The translations under genes and the position numbers were made by a program. A stretch of DNA of 64,000 nt from Rhodocaloribacter litoris (GTDB taxonomy: Bacteria > Bacteroidota > Rhodothermia > Rhodothermales > ISCAR-4553). The stretch covers positions 2,867,165-2,931,164 of the forward strand of contig NZ_CP076718.1 of the NCBI RefSeq assembly GCF_011682235.2. The letters run 5' to 3'. Below, piece after piece: positions 51,521 through 61,200 of this stretch. Numbering within the stretch: the stretch's first letter is position 1; the number at the start of each line of letters is the position of its first letter. Below the pieces are notes generated by a model. The model had not been told where the DNA came from and searched no databases. It saw nothing but the letters and a program-made list of their open reading frames with translations.

Positions 51521-51629
51521 GTCAAGATAACACTTTTGCCTCAAAGGTGCCAGCGGTCGTATGCTGGGGCAGCCGGGCACCCGGCTTTCGGTGAGGCGAC
51601 CGGCTGTGGCAGGCAAGCAGGCAGACGGC

Positions 51630-52859
51630 ATGACGACAGAACGACCTCCGCGGAAGGTACGGCATCTGGTGGTGCTGGCCGTGGCCGAGTTGCTGGCCAT
51701 GGCGTTGTGGTTCTCCGCCTCGGCGATCGTCCCGCAGCTCACGGTGGCCTGGGGACTCTCGGGTGCGACCCAGGCCTGGCTGACGATGAGCGTGCAGGTC
51801 GGCTTCGTCGCCGGGGCGCTGGGGAGTGCGGTGCTGAACCTGGCCGACCGTGTCCCGGCGCCGCGCCTGGTGGCGCTGAGCGCGCTGGCCGGTGCGCTGT
51901 GCAATGCCGCCATCGCGCTCTGGGTGGATGCCCCGGCGCCGGCGCTCGCCTTGCGCTTTCTGACCGGCATGACGCTGGCCGGGGTCTACCCGCCTGCGAT
52001 GAAACTGGTCGCCTCCTGGTGCCGGGCAGACCGGGGCTTCTGGATCGGTGTGCTCGTCGGTGCCCTGACCGCCGGATCGGCGGTTCCCCACCTGCTCAAT
52101 GCGCTGCCGCTCTTCGGGACGGAGGGGTTGCCTCCCTGGCGCACGGTGCTGCTGGCCAGCTCGGTGCTGGCGGTGGCCGGGGCGGTGCTGGTGGGGGGCT
52201 TCGTGCGGCCGGGGCCCCTGCTGGGGCAGGCCCGTCGCTTCGACTGGCGGCACGCCGCCGCCGGCCTGCGTGCCCGGCCCGCCCGCCTGGCCAACTTCGG
52301 CTACTTCGGCCACATGTGGGAGCTCTACGCCATGTGGGCCTGGGTGCCGATGATGTTGCTGGCCGCCTACGAGCAGGCCGGCTGGGGCGAACAGGCCGCC
52401 CGCCTGGCCGGCTTCGCCGCCATCGCCGTGGGCGGGCTCGGGTGCGTCCTGGCCGGTCGCCTGGCCGACCGGTACGGGCGCACCACCATCACGATCGCCA
52501 GCCTGGCCGTCTCGGGAACATGCTCCGTCTCCGCCGGACTCTTTTTCTCGCAGCCCGCCGTGCTCACCGGTCTCTGCCTCGTGTGGGGCTTTGCCGTCGT
52601 GGCCGACAGCGCCCAGTTCAGCGCTGCCGTCAGCGAGCTGGCCAACCCGCGCTACGTGGGCACCGCGCTTACCGTGCAGACGTGCATCGGCTTCCTCATC
52701 ACCCTGGTTTCGATCCGCCTCATCCCGCCGATCGTCGAACTCGCCGGGTGGACGTGGGCCTTTGCCCTGCTCGTGCCGGGTCCCCTCTTCGGCATGGCCG
52801 GCATGATCCGGCTTCGCGGCCTGCCCGAAGCCCGCAGGCTGGCTTCGGGAAACCGGTGA
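51630..52859 (+). CDS. major facilitator superfamily transporter
   Basis: A 409-residue MFS permease with about 12 hydrophobic segments. The loop 2-3 motif appears as NLADRVPAPRL (degenerate), and the second-half equivalent as GRLADRYGRTTITI (a good match to GxLaDrxGrkxxl). The N-terminal helix MALWFSASAIVPQLTVAWGLS resembles CynX/NNP-like members. Substrate unknown. ATG 51630 is chosen over 51561, which lies close to the end of the TnpB element. Confidence 0.88.
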   Translation: MTTERPPRKVRHLVVLAVAELLAMALWFSASAIVPQLTVAWGLSGATQAWLTMSVQVGFVAGALGSAVLNLADRVPAPRLVALSALAGALCNAAIALWVDAPAPALALRFLTGMTLAGVYPPAMKLVASWCRADRGFWIGVLVGALTAGSAVPHLLNALPLFGTEGLPPWRTVLLASSVLAVAGAVLVGGFVRPGPLLGQARRFDWRHAAAGLRARPARLANFGYFGHMWELYAMWAWVPMMLLAAYEQAGWGEQAARLAGFAAIAVGGLGCVLAGRLADRYGRTTITIASLAVSGTCSVSAGLFFSQPAVLTGLCLVWGFAVVADSAQFSAAVSELANPRYVGTALTVQTCIGFLITLVSIRLIPPIVELAGWTWAFALLVPGPLFGMAGMIRLRGLPEARRLASGNR

Positions 52860-52955
52860 ACGCGTCCCGGAGCGGCGGAAAGATCGGGGCCGCCCGGGAT
52901 TGCAAAACGGTACGAAGCCGGCCCGCACATAAGGGGCGTCGCCCCCGGCCGCACG

Positions 52956-52987
52956 TTGCAACGGGCACACGCCCCCGGTTATTTTTA
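52956..52987 (+). promoter_or_regulatory. candidate Bacteroidota-type promoter for the beta-lactamase-like gene
   Basis: TTG (52956-52958), 21-nt gap, TATTTTTA (52980-52987). It fits the TTG / TAnnTTTG consensus and lies 60 nt before the start codon. Confidence 0.5.
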
Positions 52988-53047
52988 GAGCAAAGGGAAG
53001 CCCCTGCTCTCGCAGCGGGCCCGAACGTTCAACCATTCCCCTGCACC

Positions 53048-54220
53048 ATGCGCCGCCTTCTGTTTTTCCTGCTGGCAACGGGCCTGCTCGCCTCCAGGGC
53101 CCCGGGCCAGTCCCCGACCGAACGGCTGGAACTGCTCTTTACCCAGGATACGACCCGGGCCGAGTGGTTTGCCCCCCCCTTTCTGGAGCAGGTCCCGGCG
53201 GAACAGGTAGCCCGGATCGTGCGGCAACTCCGGCAGGACTACGGGGAATGGGTGGGAGCGACGGGCCGGGGCATCGAATACGACGTATCGCTGGAACGCG
53301 CGAACATTCCCACCCGCATCGTGCTGGACGCGCGTGGCCGGATCGCCGGGCTCTTTTTTGGACCTCCCGTTCCGCTGATCGCCAGCCGCGAGGCGCTCCT
53401 GGATTCCCTCCGGCAACTGCCCGGCACGGTCAGCCTGTTCGTGCAACAGGAGGGCCGGGATGCCATGGCGCTTCAGCCGGACACCGCCCTGGCCGTCGGC
53501 TCGGCGTTCAAGCTGGCGGTGCTGCTGGCGCTTCGCCGGGCACTCGAGGCCGGTCGCCATCGCTGGGACGAGGTCGTCCGGCTCCGACCGGAATGGAAAA
53601 GCCTGCCTTCCGGCTTTCTCCACACCTGGCCGGAGGCGTCGCCGCTGACGCTGCACACGCTGGCGGCGTTGATGATTTCGCAGAGCGACAATACGGCGAC
53701 CGACGCGCTCATCCATCTGCTGGGACGTGCCCCCATCGAAGCCCTTGCGCCCCGTAATCGCCCCTTCCTCACCACGCGGGAAGCATTCGTCCTGAAAAAT
53801 CCGGCCAACCATGCCCGGGCGCAGCACTTCCTCGAAGCCGGTCTGGCCGAGCGGACGTCCCTGTTGCCCGGTTTGCAGGCCCTTCCCCTGCCCGACGAAA
53901 GCCTGTTTGCCGACGGCCCGGTGCGGCCCGAAGTCGAGTGGTTCTTCTCTGCGCGGGAGCTCTGCACGCTGATCTCGGCGGTCTACGACCTGCCGGTCAT
54001 GCAGATCAATCCGGGCCTGGCGCGTCGCGAAGACTGGCAGCTCGTGGCCTTCAAGGGGGGCTCGGAGCCCGGCGTGCTGAACCTGACCACCTATCTGGTC
54101 GATCACCAGAACCGGCACCATTGCATCAGCGCTACCTGGAATCATACGGACGTGCTGGACCAGGCGCGCTTTGCCGGCCTGTACCGGCGGTTGCTGCAAC
54201 AACTTCGAACCCAGCCCTGA
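53048..54220 (+). CDS. class A beta-lactamase-like serine hydrolase with N-terminal accessory domain
   Basis: A 390-residue exported protein: signal peptide (RLLFFLLATGLLASRAPGQ), a small N-terminal domain of about 110 residues ending GRIAGLFFGPP (like the Cpe/ORF12 or LpqF N-terminal domain), then the penicillin-binding-like fold. The catalytic motifs are Ser152-Ala-Phe-Lys155, Ser213-Asp-Asn215 and Lys336-Gly-Gly. The order and spacing fit serine beta-lactamase relatives. The N-terminal domain and lack of an obvious Glu166 region suggest an esterase or peptidase, not an antibiotic-resistance enzyme. Confidence 0.88.
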   Translation: MRRLLFFLLATGLLASRAPGQSPTERLELLFTQDTTRAEWFAPPFLEQVPAEQVARIVRQLRQDYGEWVGATGRGIEYDVSLERANIPTRIVLDARGRIAGLFFGPPVPLIASREALLDSLRQLPGTVSLFVQQEGRDAMALQPDTALAVGSAFKLAVLLALRRALEAGRHRWDEVVRLRPEWKSLPSGFLHTWPEASPLTLHTLAALMISQSDNTATDALIHLLGRAPIEALAPRNRPFLTTREAFVLKNPANHARAQHFLEAGLAERTSLLPGLQALPLPDESLFADGPVRPEVEWFFSARELCTLISAVYDLPVMQINPGLARREDWQLVAFKGGSEPGVLNLTTYLVDHQNRHHCISATWNHTDVLDQARFAGLYRRLLQQLRTQP

Positions 54221-54296
54221 ACCGTTGCCGGCCCATCCGGAGCAGGCCGGGGGCACGGGTTCGGTGACGTTCAACCCTTCGGCAAGAGATTCGCAC

Positions 54297-55037
54297 GTGG
54301 CGAACCTGATCACGGCTCATTACGCACCACCGGCCTGTATTGAGGGCGAGACGGTGATTCTGCCCGAGGAAGAGGCCCATCACGTCGTCCGGGTGCTACG
54401 GCGCCGTGTGGGCGACGAGATCACCGTGGTCGACGGCGAGGGGGGATGGTATCGTGTGCGCCTGGACGAAGCGAACCGCACCCGGGCTGCCGGGACGATC
54501 CTGGAACGGCGCCAGGGTGTAGGCGAGCCTCCCTACGATCTGACGATCGGGATGGCGGTGCTCAAAAACCCCGGCCGGTTCGAGACGTTTCTGGAGAAGG
54601 CCGCCGAGCTGGGGGTCTCGGCCGTGGTGCCGCTGCACACCGGCCGTACGGAGAAGGAGCGCATCAAGCCGGCCCGTGCCCGGCGTATCCTGGTGGCGGC
54701 GATGAAGCAGTGCGGGCGGAGCCGGCTCGTGCGGCTGGATCCGCCGCAGGCCCTGCCCGACCTGTTGCGGGGTGCTTCGCCCGACCTGGGGTTTCTCTGC
54801 CATGAGCAAGCGGATCCGGCATGCACCCTCGATGCCATGCTCCGGCGGTATGCCGGGGCCCGGCGGGTCGTGGTGCTCGTCGGGCCCGAGGGCGGGTTCA
54901 CCGAGGACGAGGTGGCCGGGGCCCGGGAGGCCGGCTACCACCCGGTGTCGCTGGGACCCCGGCGGCTGCGGGCCGAAACCGCCGGCCTCGTGGCCGCCGC
55001 GGCCGTCATGCTCGCCCGGCCTCACGATTTCGTATGA
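54297..55037 (+). CDS. rsmE: 16S rRNA (uracil1498-N3)-methyltransferase
   Basis: RsmE methylates U1498 of 16S rRNA with SAM. A PUA-like N-terminal part (LPEEEAHHVVRVLRRRVGDEITVVDGEGGWY) precedes a SPOUT knot, recognised by VLVGPEGGFTEDEVAGAREAGYHPVSLGPRRLRAETAGLVAAA. The TRTEKERIK and AMKQCGRSRLV segments are family hallmarks. GTG 54297 gives 246 residues; the in-frame start at 54171 overlaps the preceding gene. Confidence 0.94.
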   Translation: MANLITAHYAPPACIEGETVILPEEEAHHVVRVLRRRVGDEITVVDGEGGWYRVRLDEANRTRAAGTILERRQGVGEPPYDLTIGMAVLKNPGRFETFLEKAAELGVSAVVPLHTGRTEKERIKPARARRILVAAMKQCGRSRLVRLDPPQALPDLLRGASPDLGFLCHEQADPACTLDAMLRRYAGARRVVVLVGPEGGFTEDEVAGAREAGYHPVSLGPRRLRAETAGLVAAAAVMLARPHDFV

Positions 55038-55121
55038 AGTGTCGGCGAAGAACCCCCCCCGGCCGGGCAGCAAATCCCGTGTGCCGTTACGATTTAAGGG
55101 TGAGGTGGGGAGCGATGAAAG

Positions 55122-55162
55122 CCCACGGCTTCAGGGCTATCTCATGAGATAGCCCATGTGGG
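55122..55162 (+). mobile_element. nested palindromic hairpin resembling an IS605-type end
   Basis: CCCAC (55122-55126) and GTGGG (55158-55162) enclose GGCTTCAG and the perfect palindrome GGCTATCTCATGAGATAGCC (55135-55154). The outer CCCACGGCTTCAG matches the TnpB element's right end read in the opposite sense. It is probably another fragment of that family. Confidence 0.45.
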
Positions 55163-55236
55163 ATGAAATCGCCAGCAGAGTGTGACACACTAGGACGCGG
55201 AACGCGTCCAATGTCGTTGGCTTGTGTTAACTTTAG

Positions 55237-55494
55237 ACACATAATAGGTTTGTAGATACTCGCTAAACGATGCGCAGGGAAGGGGCATCTTCCCCTGGGG
55301 TAGGCGACGTAAGACCGTCTACCACCCCCCTCGGTGGGGTGGGACGGCTGTCGCTGAAGGCTATCTCGTGAGGACGCGTTGGCCGTGTAGGGCCGCAAGG
55401 GCCGTGTAACACGGCCAACGCGGCCGGACGGCCCTTGCGTCCAAATAGCCGGGATCCCAGAATCCCACGTGCTTCAGCCGTGGGAGTATGTCAA
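55237..55494 (+). mobile_element. miniature TnpB-less IS605-family element with omega-RNA-like sequence
   Basis: It starts with ACACATAATAG, identical over 11 nt to the left end of the TnpB element, and ends with TCCCACGTGCTTCAGCCGTGGGA and TGTCAA, as at its right end. Inside it keeps GTAAGACCG (55309-55317) and CTGTCGCTGAAG (55348-55359). There is no tnpB ORF; about 60 bp separate the left end from the RNA part. A new block carries GTTGGCCGTGT / ACACGGCCAAC (55378-55388 and 55409-55419). The 518-bp gap between rsmE and the Nudix gene consists mainly of this. Confidence 0.75.
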
Positions 55495-55555
55495 TTTGCT
55501 GCAAACGCCCATCGCCGGGACGGCTGGGACAGGACAGACAGGAGGGCGCAGCGAC

Positions 55556-56113
55556 ATGACCGACCTGCAGGAGAAGCCGCTTTCGTCCACGCCCGTCTAT
55601 GACGGGGTGTTGCTCAAGGTCCGGCGGGACGAGGTGCGCCTGCCCGACGGCGGCACGTCGGTGCGGGAATGGATTGATCATCCGGGTGCGGCGGCCGTGG
55701 TCCCCCTGTTCCCGGACGGGACGACCCTGCTCGTCCGGCAGTTCCGGTATCCCCCGCGCCGGACGTTTCTCGAAGTGCCCGCCGGCAAGCTCGACGTGGC
55801 CGGAGAAGATCCGGCCACCGTAGCCCGGCGCGAGCTCGAGGAGGAGACGGGCTACCGGGCGGGCCGCCTCACGGCCCTGGGAGCGCTCTATCCGTGCATC
55901 GGCTACAGCAACGAGGTCATCCACTTCTTTCTGGCCGAAGACCTGACCGCCGGGGAACGCGACCTGAGCGACGGCGAGTTTCTCGAACCCGTACCGGTCC
56001 TCTTGGCCGAGGCCGTCGCACAGGCCCGGCGCGGCGAGCTGCACGACATGAAGACGGTCGCCGCCCTGCTGCTCGCCGAGGCCCATCTGGCCGGACGGGC
56101 ATCGAAACCGTGA
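55556..56113 (+). CDS. Nudix hydrolase, ADP-ribose pyrophosphatase type
   Basis: A 185-residue Nudix enzyme. The Nudix box is AGKLDVAGEDPATVARRELEEETGYRAG, with the REL-EEETG core. The preceding VREWIDHPGAAAVVPLFPDGTTLLVRQFRYPPRRTFLEVPAGKLD is typical of ADP-ribose pyrophosphatases (NudF), which make AMP and ribose 5-phosphate. The ATG at 55556 has GGAGG about 11 nt upstream. It follows the miniature element closely, so its old promoter may have been displaced. Confidence 0.92.
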   Translation: MTDLQEKPLSSTPVYDGVLLKVRRDEVRLPDGGTSVREWIDHPGAAAVVPLFPDGTTLLVRQFRYPPRRTFLEVPAGKLDVAGEDPATVARRELEEETGYRAGRLTALGALYPCIGYSNEVIHFFLAEDLTAGERDLSDGEFLEPVPVLLAEAVAQARRGELHDMKTVAALLLAEAHLAGRASKP

Positions 56114-56129
56114 ACTTCTCTGGAACACG

Positions 56130-56160
56130 TTGTCCGCCCGGAACATGCACCGTATCTTTC
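56130..56160 (+). promoter_or_regulatory. Bacteroidota-type promoter for secG
   Basis: TTG (56130-56132), 20-nt gap, TATCTTTC (56153-56160), then 31 nt to the ATG. This is the best match to TTG / TAnnTTTG in the window. Confidence 0.6.
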
Positions 56161-56191
56161 ACTCTTCCGCAAACAGAAACGACACGTTCCC

Positions 56192-56542
56192 ATGTTTATC
56201 TTCCTGATCGTTCTCATCACCCTCATCGCCGTGTTGCTGATGCTGGTGGTGCTGGTGCAGAGCGGCAAGGGTGGGGGGCTGGCCGGTATCGCCGCCGGTG
56301 GGGCGACCACGCAGATCCTGGGTACCCGGCAGGCACCCGACATTCTGGAGAAGGCTACGTGGACGCTGGCCACGGCGTTCATCGTGTTGTGCATCCTGAC
56401 CAACTTTGCCGTCGACCGGGGCGAGCAGCAGGAGAGCGTCATCCAGCAGCAGGCGCAGGGAGCCCGGACCGAACAGCCGGTCCTGCCGCCACCTGCCGAT
56501 GGCGGAGCGCAGCAGAACGCCCCGGAAGGCGGGAACAACTAA
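56192..56542 (+). CDS. secG: preprotein translocase subunit SecG
   Basis: SecG is the small non-essential subunit of SecYEG. In 116 residues there are two transmembrane helices (FIFLIVLITLIAVLLMLVVLVQ and WTLATAFIVLCILTNFAV) with the conserved linker QSGKGGGLAGIAAGGATTQILGTRQAPDILEKATW. The Gln-, Pro- and Gly-rich tail is normal for Bacteroidota members. A strong terminator follows. Confidence 0.94.
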   Translation: MFIFLIVLITLIAVLLMLVVLVQSGKGGGLAGIAAGGATTQILGTRQAPDILEKATWTLATAFIVLCILTNFAVDRGEQQESVIQQQAQGARTEQPVLPPPADGGAQQNAPEGGNN

Positions 56543-56572
56543 GCGTATCGGCGCGGCCCTTTCGAAACGACG

Positions 56573-56611
56573 CCCCGGAATGTGCTGAAAAAGCCGTTCC
56601 GGGGCTTTTTT
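56573..56611 (+). terminator. intrinsic terminator after secG
   Basis: CCCCGGAA / TTCCGGGG stem with a 16-nt loop, then C and six Ts. The convergent exported-protein gene ends next to it. Confidence 0.85.
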
Positions 56612-58166
56612 ACGGAGCGCGCAGGATGATGCGGAGCGCGGTGTGGCCGGCCTGTTGCAGCCGGACCAGGTAGGCGCCGGGCGGCAGGCCCTCGGCCGGC
56701 AGTTGCACCGTGTGACGCCCGGGCCCCTGCACGGCGTCGACGAGGCGCCGGACCTCGCGCCCGAGCAGGTCATACACGCGAAGCTGTACCGGACCGGCGC
56801 GCGGCAGGGTGTATTGCAGCATGGCACGCTCCGTGAACGGATGGGGATAGACGGCTTCCAGCGTCGGAAGCTGCGGGAGCGGCTCGTCGCGCGGCTCGTT
56901 CCGGATGGGCAGGCCGGGCGCACCGGTCCGGATGGTACGGCCCGGGCCTTCCAGCTCCACCCAGGCCGTGAGAAAGCCCGACGGCCCGGCCGCCACCGCC
57001 GGCATGCCGGCGTCGCCTTCGGCCAGCAGGACCGGCGCGCCCAGCGGCTCGCCGGCGGCGCTGAAAAGCCGGCTCCACGCTCTGAAACCGACCGCCGAAC
57101 TGTCGCCCCAGACGACCATGAACCGGCCGTCCGGCAGCAGGGCCACTTCCGGGCGGCTTACGATCTCGCCGTGGCCGGTGCTGACCTGGAGGTTGGTTCC
57201 GAGGCGCCGCCCGCCTGCGTCGAAGCGCTGTGCGAAGACGTCGCCCTGGAAGCCTGTCCGGGTGTCGGCCCACACCACCACGCTCTGCCCGGAGGCGTTC
57301 ATGGCCGCCGACGGCCAGAGGCTGTAGCTGCCGGGCTGGTTCACCCCGGCGTCGTTCACCTTGAGGTTGCCGCCGACGAATGCGAGCGTCTGCGGGTCGA
57401 AGAACTGGGCGCCGATGTCGCAGTCGTTCGTGTTGCCCCGGTTGTCGAGCAGCGCGCATTCGTGCCATACCGCGAGCAGGATGGCGGAGCTGGCCGCGAT
57501 GTCGGGAAACTGGTGAAAGGCGGCCCGGGACAGGGGGTCGTCGTGGGGGATGCCTTCCTCGACGATTTCATTGCCGCCGGTGTCCAGGATGCGGATAGCC
57601 ACGTTGTTGAAGTCGGCGTCCTGGAAGAAGCCCTGGTGCGTGATCAGGATCGTGTCGTCCGGGCCGATGGCGATCCGGGGGCGTGTTTGCCTGCCGCCGC
57701 CGGGGAAGATGAGCTCGTACTGCACGCAGTTTCCGGAGTCGTTCAGGTCGATCAGCTGCCCGCTCGGATCGACGGCGCCCAGGGTGGTTTCGGACGTGTA
57801 GACGTCGTCGGTGCCGACGAGGGATAACCAGCCCTCGTGCGTCATGGCGACCAGCAGGGTTCCGTCCGACAGGAAAGCGGGCTCCGGATGGTACATAAAG
57901 TCGCTAGACCAGAGGGAGAGGCTGCTGCAGGATTCGCCTTCGAAGAGGTGAAGCGGGCCGAGGGGGGTTCCGTCGGCCGCGTAGCGCTGGACGGCCACGT
58001 TGTCGGCCGTGGTGGTGCGCTGGACGCGGGCCACGTAGGCCAGGGCGTACGAGCCGTCGGTGGCCACGGCGAGGCGAGGCCCGTAGACATCGAGGATCTG
58101 CTGGGCGGGCGCGGGCGTTGCCGGCAGCCACAGGACCAGCAGGGCGGGCAGCATCAGACGTCGCAT
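56610..58166 (-). CDS. secreted protein of unknown function with type IX-like C-terminal sorting domain
   Basis: A 518-residue exported protein: signal peptide (LMLPALLVLWLPATPAPAQ), about 400 residues of repeated strands with PxIAIGPDDTILITHQG, WPSAAMNASGQSVVVWADTRTG and RPEVALLPDGRFMVVWGDSS, a six- or seven-bladed propeller pattern, and a C-terminal sorting domain (LEAVYPHPFTERAMLQYTLPRAGPVQLRVYDLLGREVRRLVD to GAYLVRLQQAGHTALRIIL). The last segment is the signal used for the type IX secretion route in Bacteroidota. No catalytic motif is seen. Confidence 0.82.
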   Translation of the reverse strand: MRRLMLPALLVLWLPATPAPAQQILDVYGPRLAVATDGSYALAYVARVQRTTTADNVAVQRYAADGTPLGPLHLFEGESCSSLSLWSSDFMYHPEPAFLSDGTLLVAMTHEGWLSLVGTDDVYTSETTLGAVDPSGQLIDLNDSGNCVQYELIFPGGGRQTRPRIAIGPDDTILITHQGFFQDADFNNVAIRILDTGGNEIVEEGIPHDDPLSRAAFHQFPDIAASSAILLAVWHECALLDNRGNTNDCDIGAQFFDPQTLAFVGGNLKVNDAGVNQPGSYSLWPSAAMNASGQSVVVWADTRTGFQGDVFAQRFDAGGRRLGTNLQVSTGHGEIVSRPEVALLPDGRFMVVWGDSSAVGFRAWSRLFSAAGEPLGAPVLLAEGDAGMPAVAAGPSGFLTAWVELEGPGRTIRTGAPGLPIRNEPRDEPLPQLPTLEAVYPHPFTERAMLQYTLPRAGPVQLRVYDLLGREVRRLVDAVQGPGRHTVQLPAEGLPPGAYLVRLQQAGHTALRIILRAP

Positions 58167-58227
58167 GGCAATCGCTTCGTGACGTTGATGGCGATGGAAC
58201 ATTGCCGCTAAGCAGGTGCCGGGCAGG

Positions 58228-61200
58228 CTAGCGCAGGTGTAGCATGCGGTGTGTGCGCACGACACCGCCGGTGGTGAGCCGGACCAGGTAGAGCCCGGGA
58301 GGCAGGTCTTCCGCCTCGAAGGTGAACGTGTGCATCCCGGCCGGCAGCGACGTGTTCACCAGCATGCGTACGGTGCGGCCGAGCAGGTCCACGACTTCGA
58401 GCCGGGTGGGACCCGCAGCGGGCAGGCCGATACGCAGGGTCGTGAGCCGGCTGAACGGGTTCGGGTAGTTGGGAAAGAGGGTCACCTCGGCCGGCAGCGT
58501 CTCGCTCGCTTCCACCGGGACGCCGCCGGGGGCCGTCACGGTGATTCGTACCTCGGCCGTTCCGCTGAGGCCGCCGGCATCGGTCACCGTCAGGCGCACG
58601 GTGAAGGTGCCGGCGAGGTTGTAGGTGTGGGTGATCACCCGTCCTCCGCTCACCGCACCGTCGCCCAGCTCCCACCGGTAGGCCAGCTCGCCCCCTTCGG
58701 GGTCGCTGGAGCCGGACGCATCCAGCGTGACGGTCAGGGGCCGCGTGCCGGAGGTGGTCGACGCCTGGATGTGGGCCGTCGGGGCCTGGTTGTTCGCTCC
58801 GCCGGAAGCTCCCAGTGCGAACCACTTCGGGTTGTGCACGGCGCTTCCGAAGAACGAGGCCACCTCCAGCGCGCCGAAGTTCTGGCCGTCGAAAAAGATG
58901 AGGGCCCCGTACTGTGCGGTGCTGAACACGAGCTGCGTGTCGTCCGGGGCAAAGGAGGGACGCCGGCCGTCGGTGATGGTGACCCCGCTGATGGGCGTGC
59001 CCGGAACGTTCAGCGTGTACAGCTCGCCCGTCTCGAAATTGCCCAGGGCCACATCCCATACGCCGCTCGCGTTGTCGATGACGTTGAAGGCGACGAAGTC
59101 CGGGTCTCCACTGCTGTAGGTGATGTTGCCGACGCTCAGCGCGGGGGGCTGGGCCGGCAGCAGGTTATAGATCCGGCCGCTGGCAAAGTCGATCTCGTAC
59201 ATGCTCCAGAACTCCGAGCGGCTGCCGGCGAACGTCACCGCGTTGAAGGCGTCGAAGGCCAGGCGGGGCACCTGCGGGTTGGGGGACCAGGCGACGACGT
59301 CCGGGAACTGGATTGTGTTCACCTTGATGCCTTCCTGGGTGCTTTCGGGCTCCAGGGGGATGGCTCCGATCTGTGTGCCGTCGAACAGGTAGAGGGTCGG
59401 GTCGTTCGCATAGGCCGAGACCAGCGCCACCAGGTTGCCGTCCGGCGCGATGGAGGCGTTCCACAGGTCCCCGGGCTGTTGCAGGTAGAGATCCTGAAAG
59501 ACGCTTACGTTGCCGGTTTCGACTTCGAGGAAGGCGAGCCGGCCCTGGGGATCGACGAACCAGATTGTGCGGCCGTCGCGCGTGGTGGTGAGCTGGGCGT
59601 AGTCGCCGGTGCCGGGGTCGACGCGGGCTACGGCGTTCGGGTGGTTGAAGACGCCCCCGGTGATGTTCTGCGGGTCAGTCACGTCGATGAGGCCGATAGA
59701 GCCGTCGTCCAGCAGGAAGGTGATGAGGGAGGAGCCGCCCTGCTGCACCGGGATGTCGTTGCCCGCTCCACCGCCCGTGCCCGTACTGGCGGTGATGCCG
59801 ACGGCATCGAAGGCCGCCGTGACGGCGTCGACCTCGGCGCTTCCCGCGCCGTAGAGGTCGGTGGCGGCCTGGATGAGGGCGTTGCGGGCATCTCCGAACT
59901 GGCTGTTGCGCGTCAGGTAGGTGGTGAGGGCGCGGTAGTAGATCCGCTCGGTTCTGGCATGGCCCAGGGCCTGGATGACGAGCGCGGCGGCCCGGTTTGG
60001 AATGCCGCTGTTGATGTGGACCCCGCCGTTGTCCTGCTCGGCACCCAGGTTCTGGTACTGGTTCATGTGGGCCGGCTGCGGTTGCAGGAGCTGCGCGTTG
60101 TCCGGGTTGAGGAAGTCGCGCAGGGCCGGGCCTTTCCCCGGGCGCATGACGTCCTCGCCGATCAGAAAGTCCTCGGGGTCCACCATGATGCCGAAGACGT
60201 CGGCGAAGGATTCGTTCAGCGCACCGGGTTGGAACTGGTAGACGAGGTTGGCCGTGTGCTGGATCACGCCGTGGGACATCTCGTGGCCGGCCACGTCGAG
60301 GGCACCGGCCAGCGGGGTGAAGATCTGGTCACCGTCGCCGTAGGCCATGATGCGGCCGTTCCAGAAGGCGTTGTCCATCGGTTGCCCGCCCTGTGTCACG
60401 CGGATGACGGACACGAGCGGTTGATCCTGCCCGTCGATGGCGTTCCGGCCGTGGACGTCCTTGTAGTACCGGTACGCCCGTTCCTGATTGACGTGCGCCG
60501 AGACCGCGGAGGGGTCCGTCCAGGCGTTGTTCGGGGAGGTCACGACGACGGGCGGGTTTTGCTCGCTCAGATCCTGCCCGTTGGCCGTGAATGTGACGGC
60601 GCCGCCCCGGTCGGGGAGGGGCAGCTTGACGTTTTCCGCCGTCAGGTTGTCCAGGTCGGAGAGGGCGACGTAGGTGCCGTCGTCGTTCAGAAAGACGCGG
60701 AAAGACTGGGTGGTGCCGTTGAGGTCCACGCCGGTGGCGTCGACGAACGAACCGGCTCCGGTGCGGCTTTCCACCTGCAGAAAGACCGGGGTATCCGGCA
60801 GCGGGGCGTCGTGCGGGTGTTGCAGGAGGGTGCAGTGGCGCTGGATACGGTTCAGCACGGTGCCGCGGCGGGCGTCGACGAGGTAGGTGTACCACTCCAT
60901 GAAGTTGGGGTGCAGGCTGATCTCATAGGCCAGGTGGATCGTGCCGCCGGCGTCGGGGTAGAGGACGAGGCGTGTCTCCATGGCGTCCAGCCCCAGTTCT
61001 GCGGCGAGCCGGCCCCGCACGGGTGCCCAGCGTTTCCGCGTTTTCAGATCCTGGACGACGACCCGTTCCGCGTCGGCCGGGGAGAGTGTCGGCCGGGTGG
61101 TTACGTTGCGCGGGGTGGGTTCGTAGGTGCCGTTGAGGGCATACGCGGTTCCTGTCTCGTCGAAGTGGACGTAGAGGTCGCGGCCCCATACGGGCAGCCC

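Larger units (their letters stand above)
50270..51526 (+). mobile_element. IS200/IS605-family element carrying only TnpB
   Basis: The left end carries ACACATAATAG (50270-50280). The right end carries the hairpin TCCCACGAGCTTCAGCCGTGGGA (51496-51518) and TGTCAA. TnpB occupies nearly all of it; no TnpA (Y1 transposase) gene is present, so mobility would need TnpA in trans. The right part, from GTAAGACCG (51443) through CTGTCGATGAAG to the hairpin, overlaps the end of tnpB and is the expected location of the omega-RNA. Confidence 0.85.

Noticed and set aside
53048-54220. beta-lactam resistance gene
   Set aside because: Motifs place it in the serine beta-lactamase fold, but the extra N-terminal domain and lack of a clear Glu166 region point to a different hydrolase.
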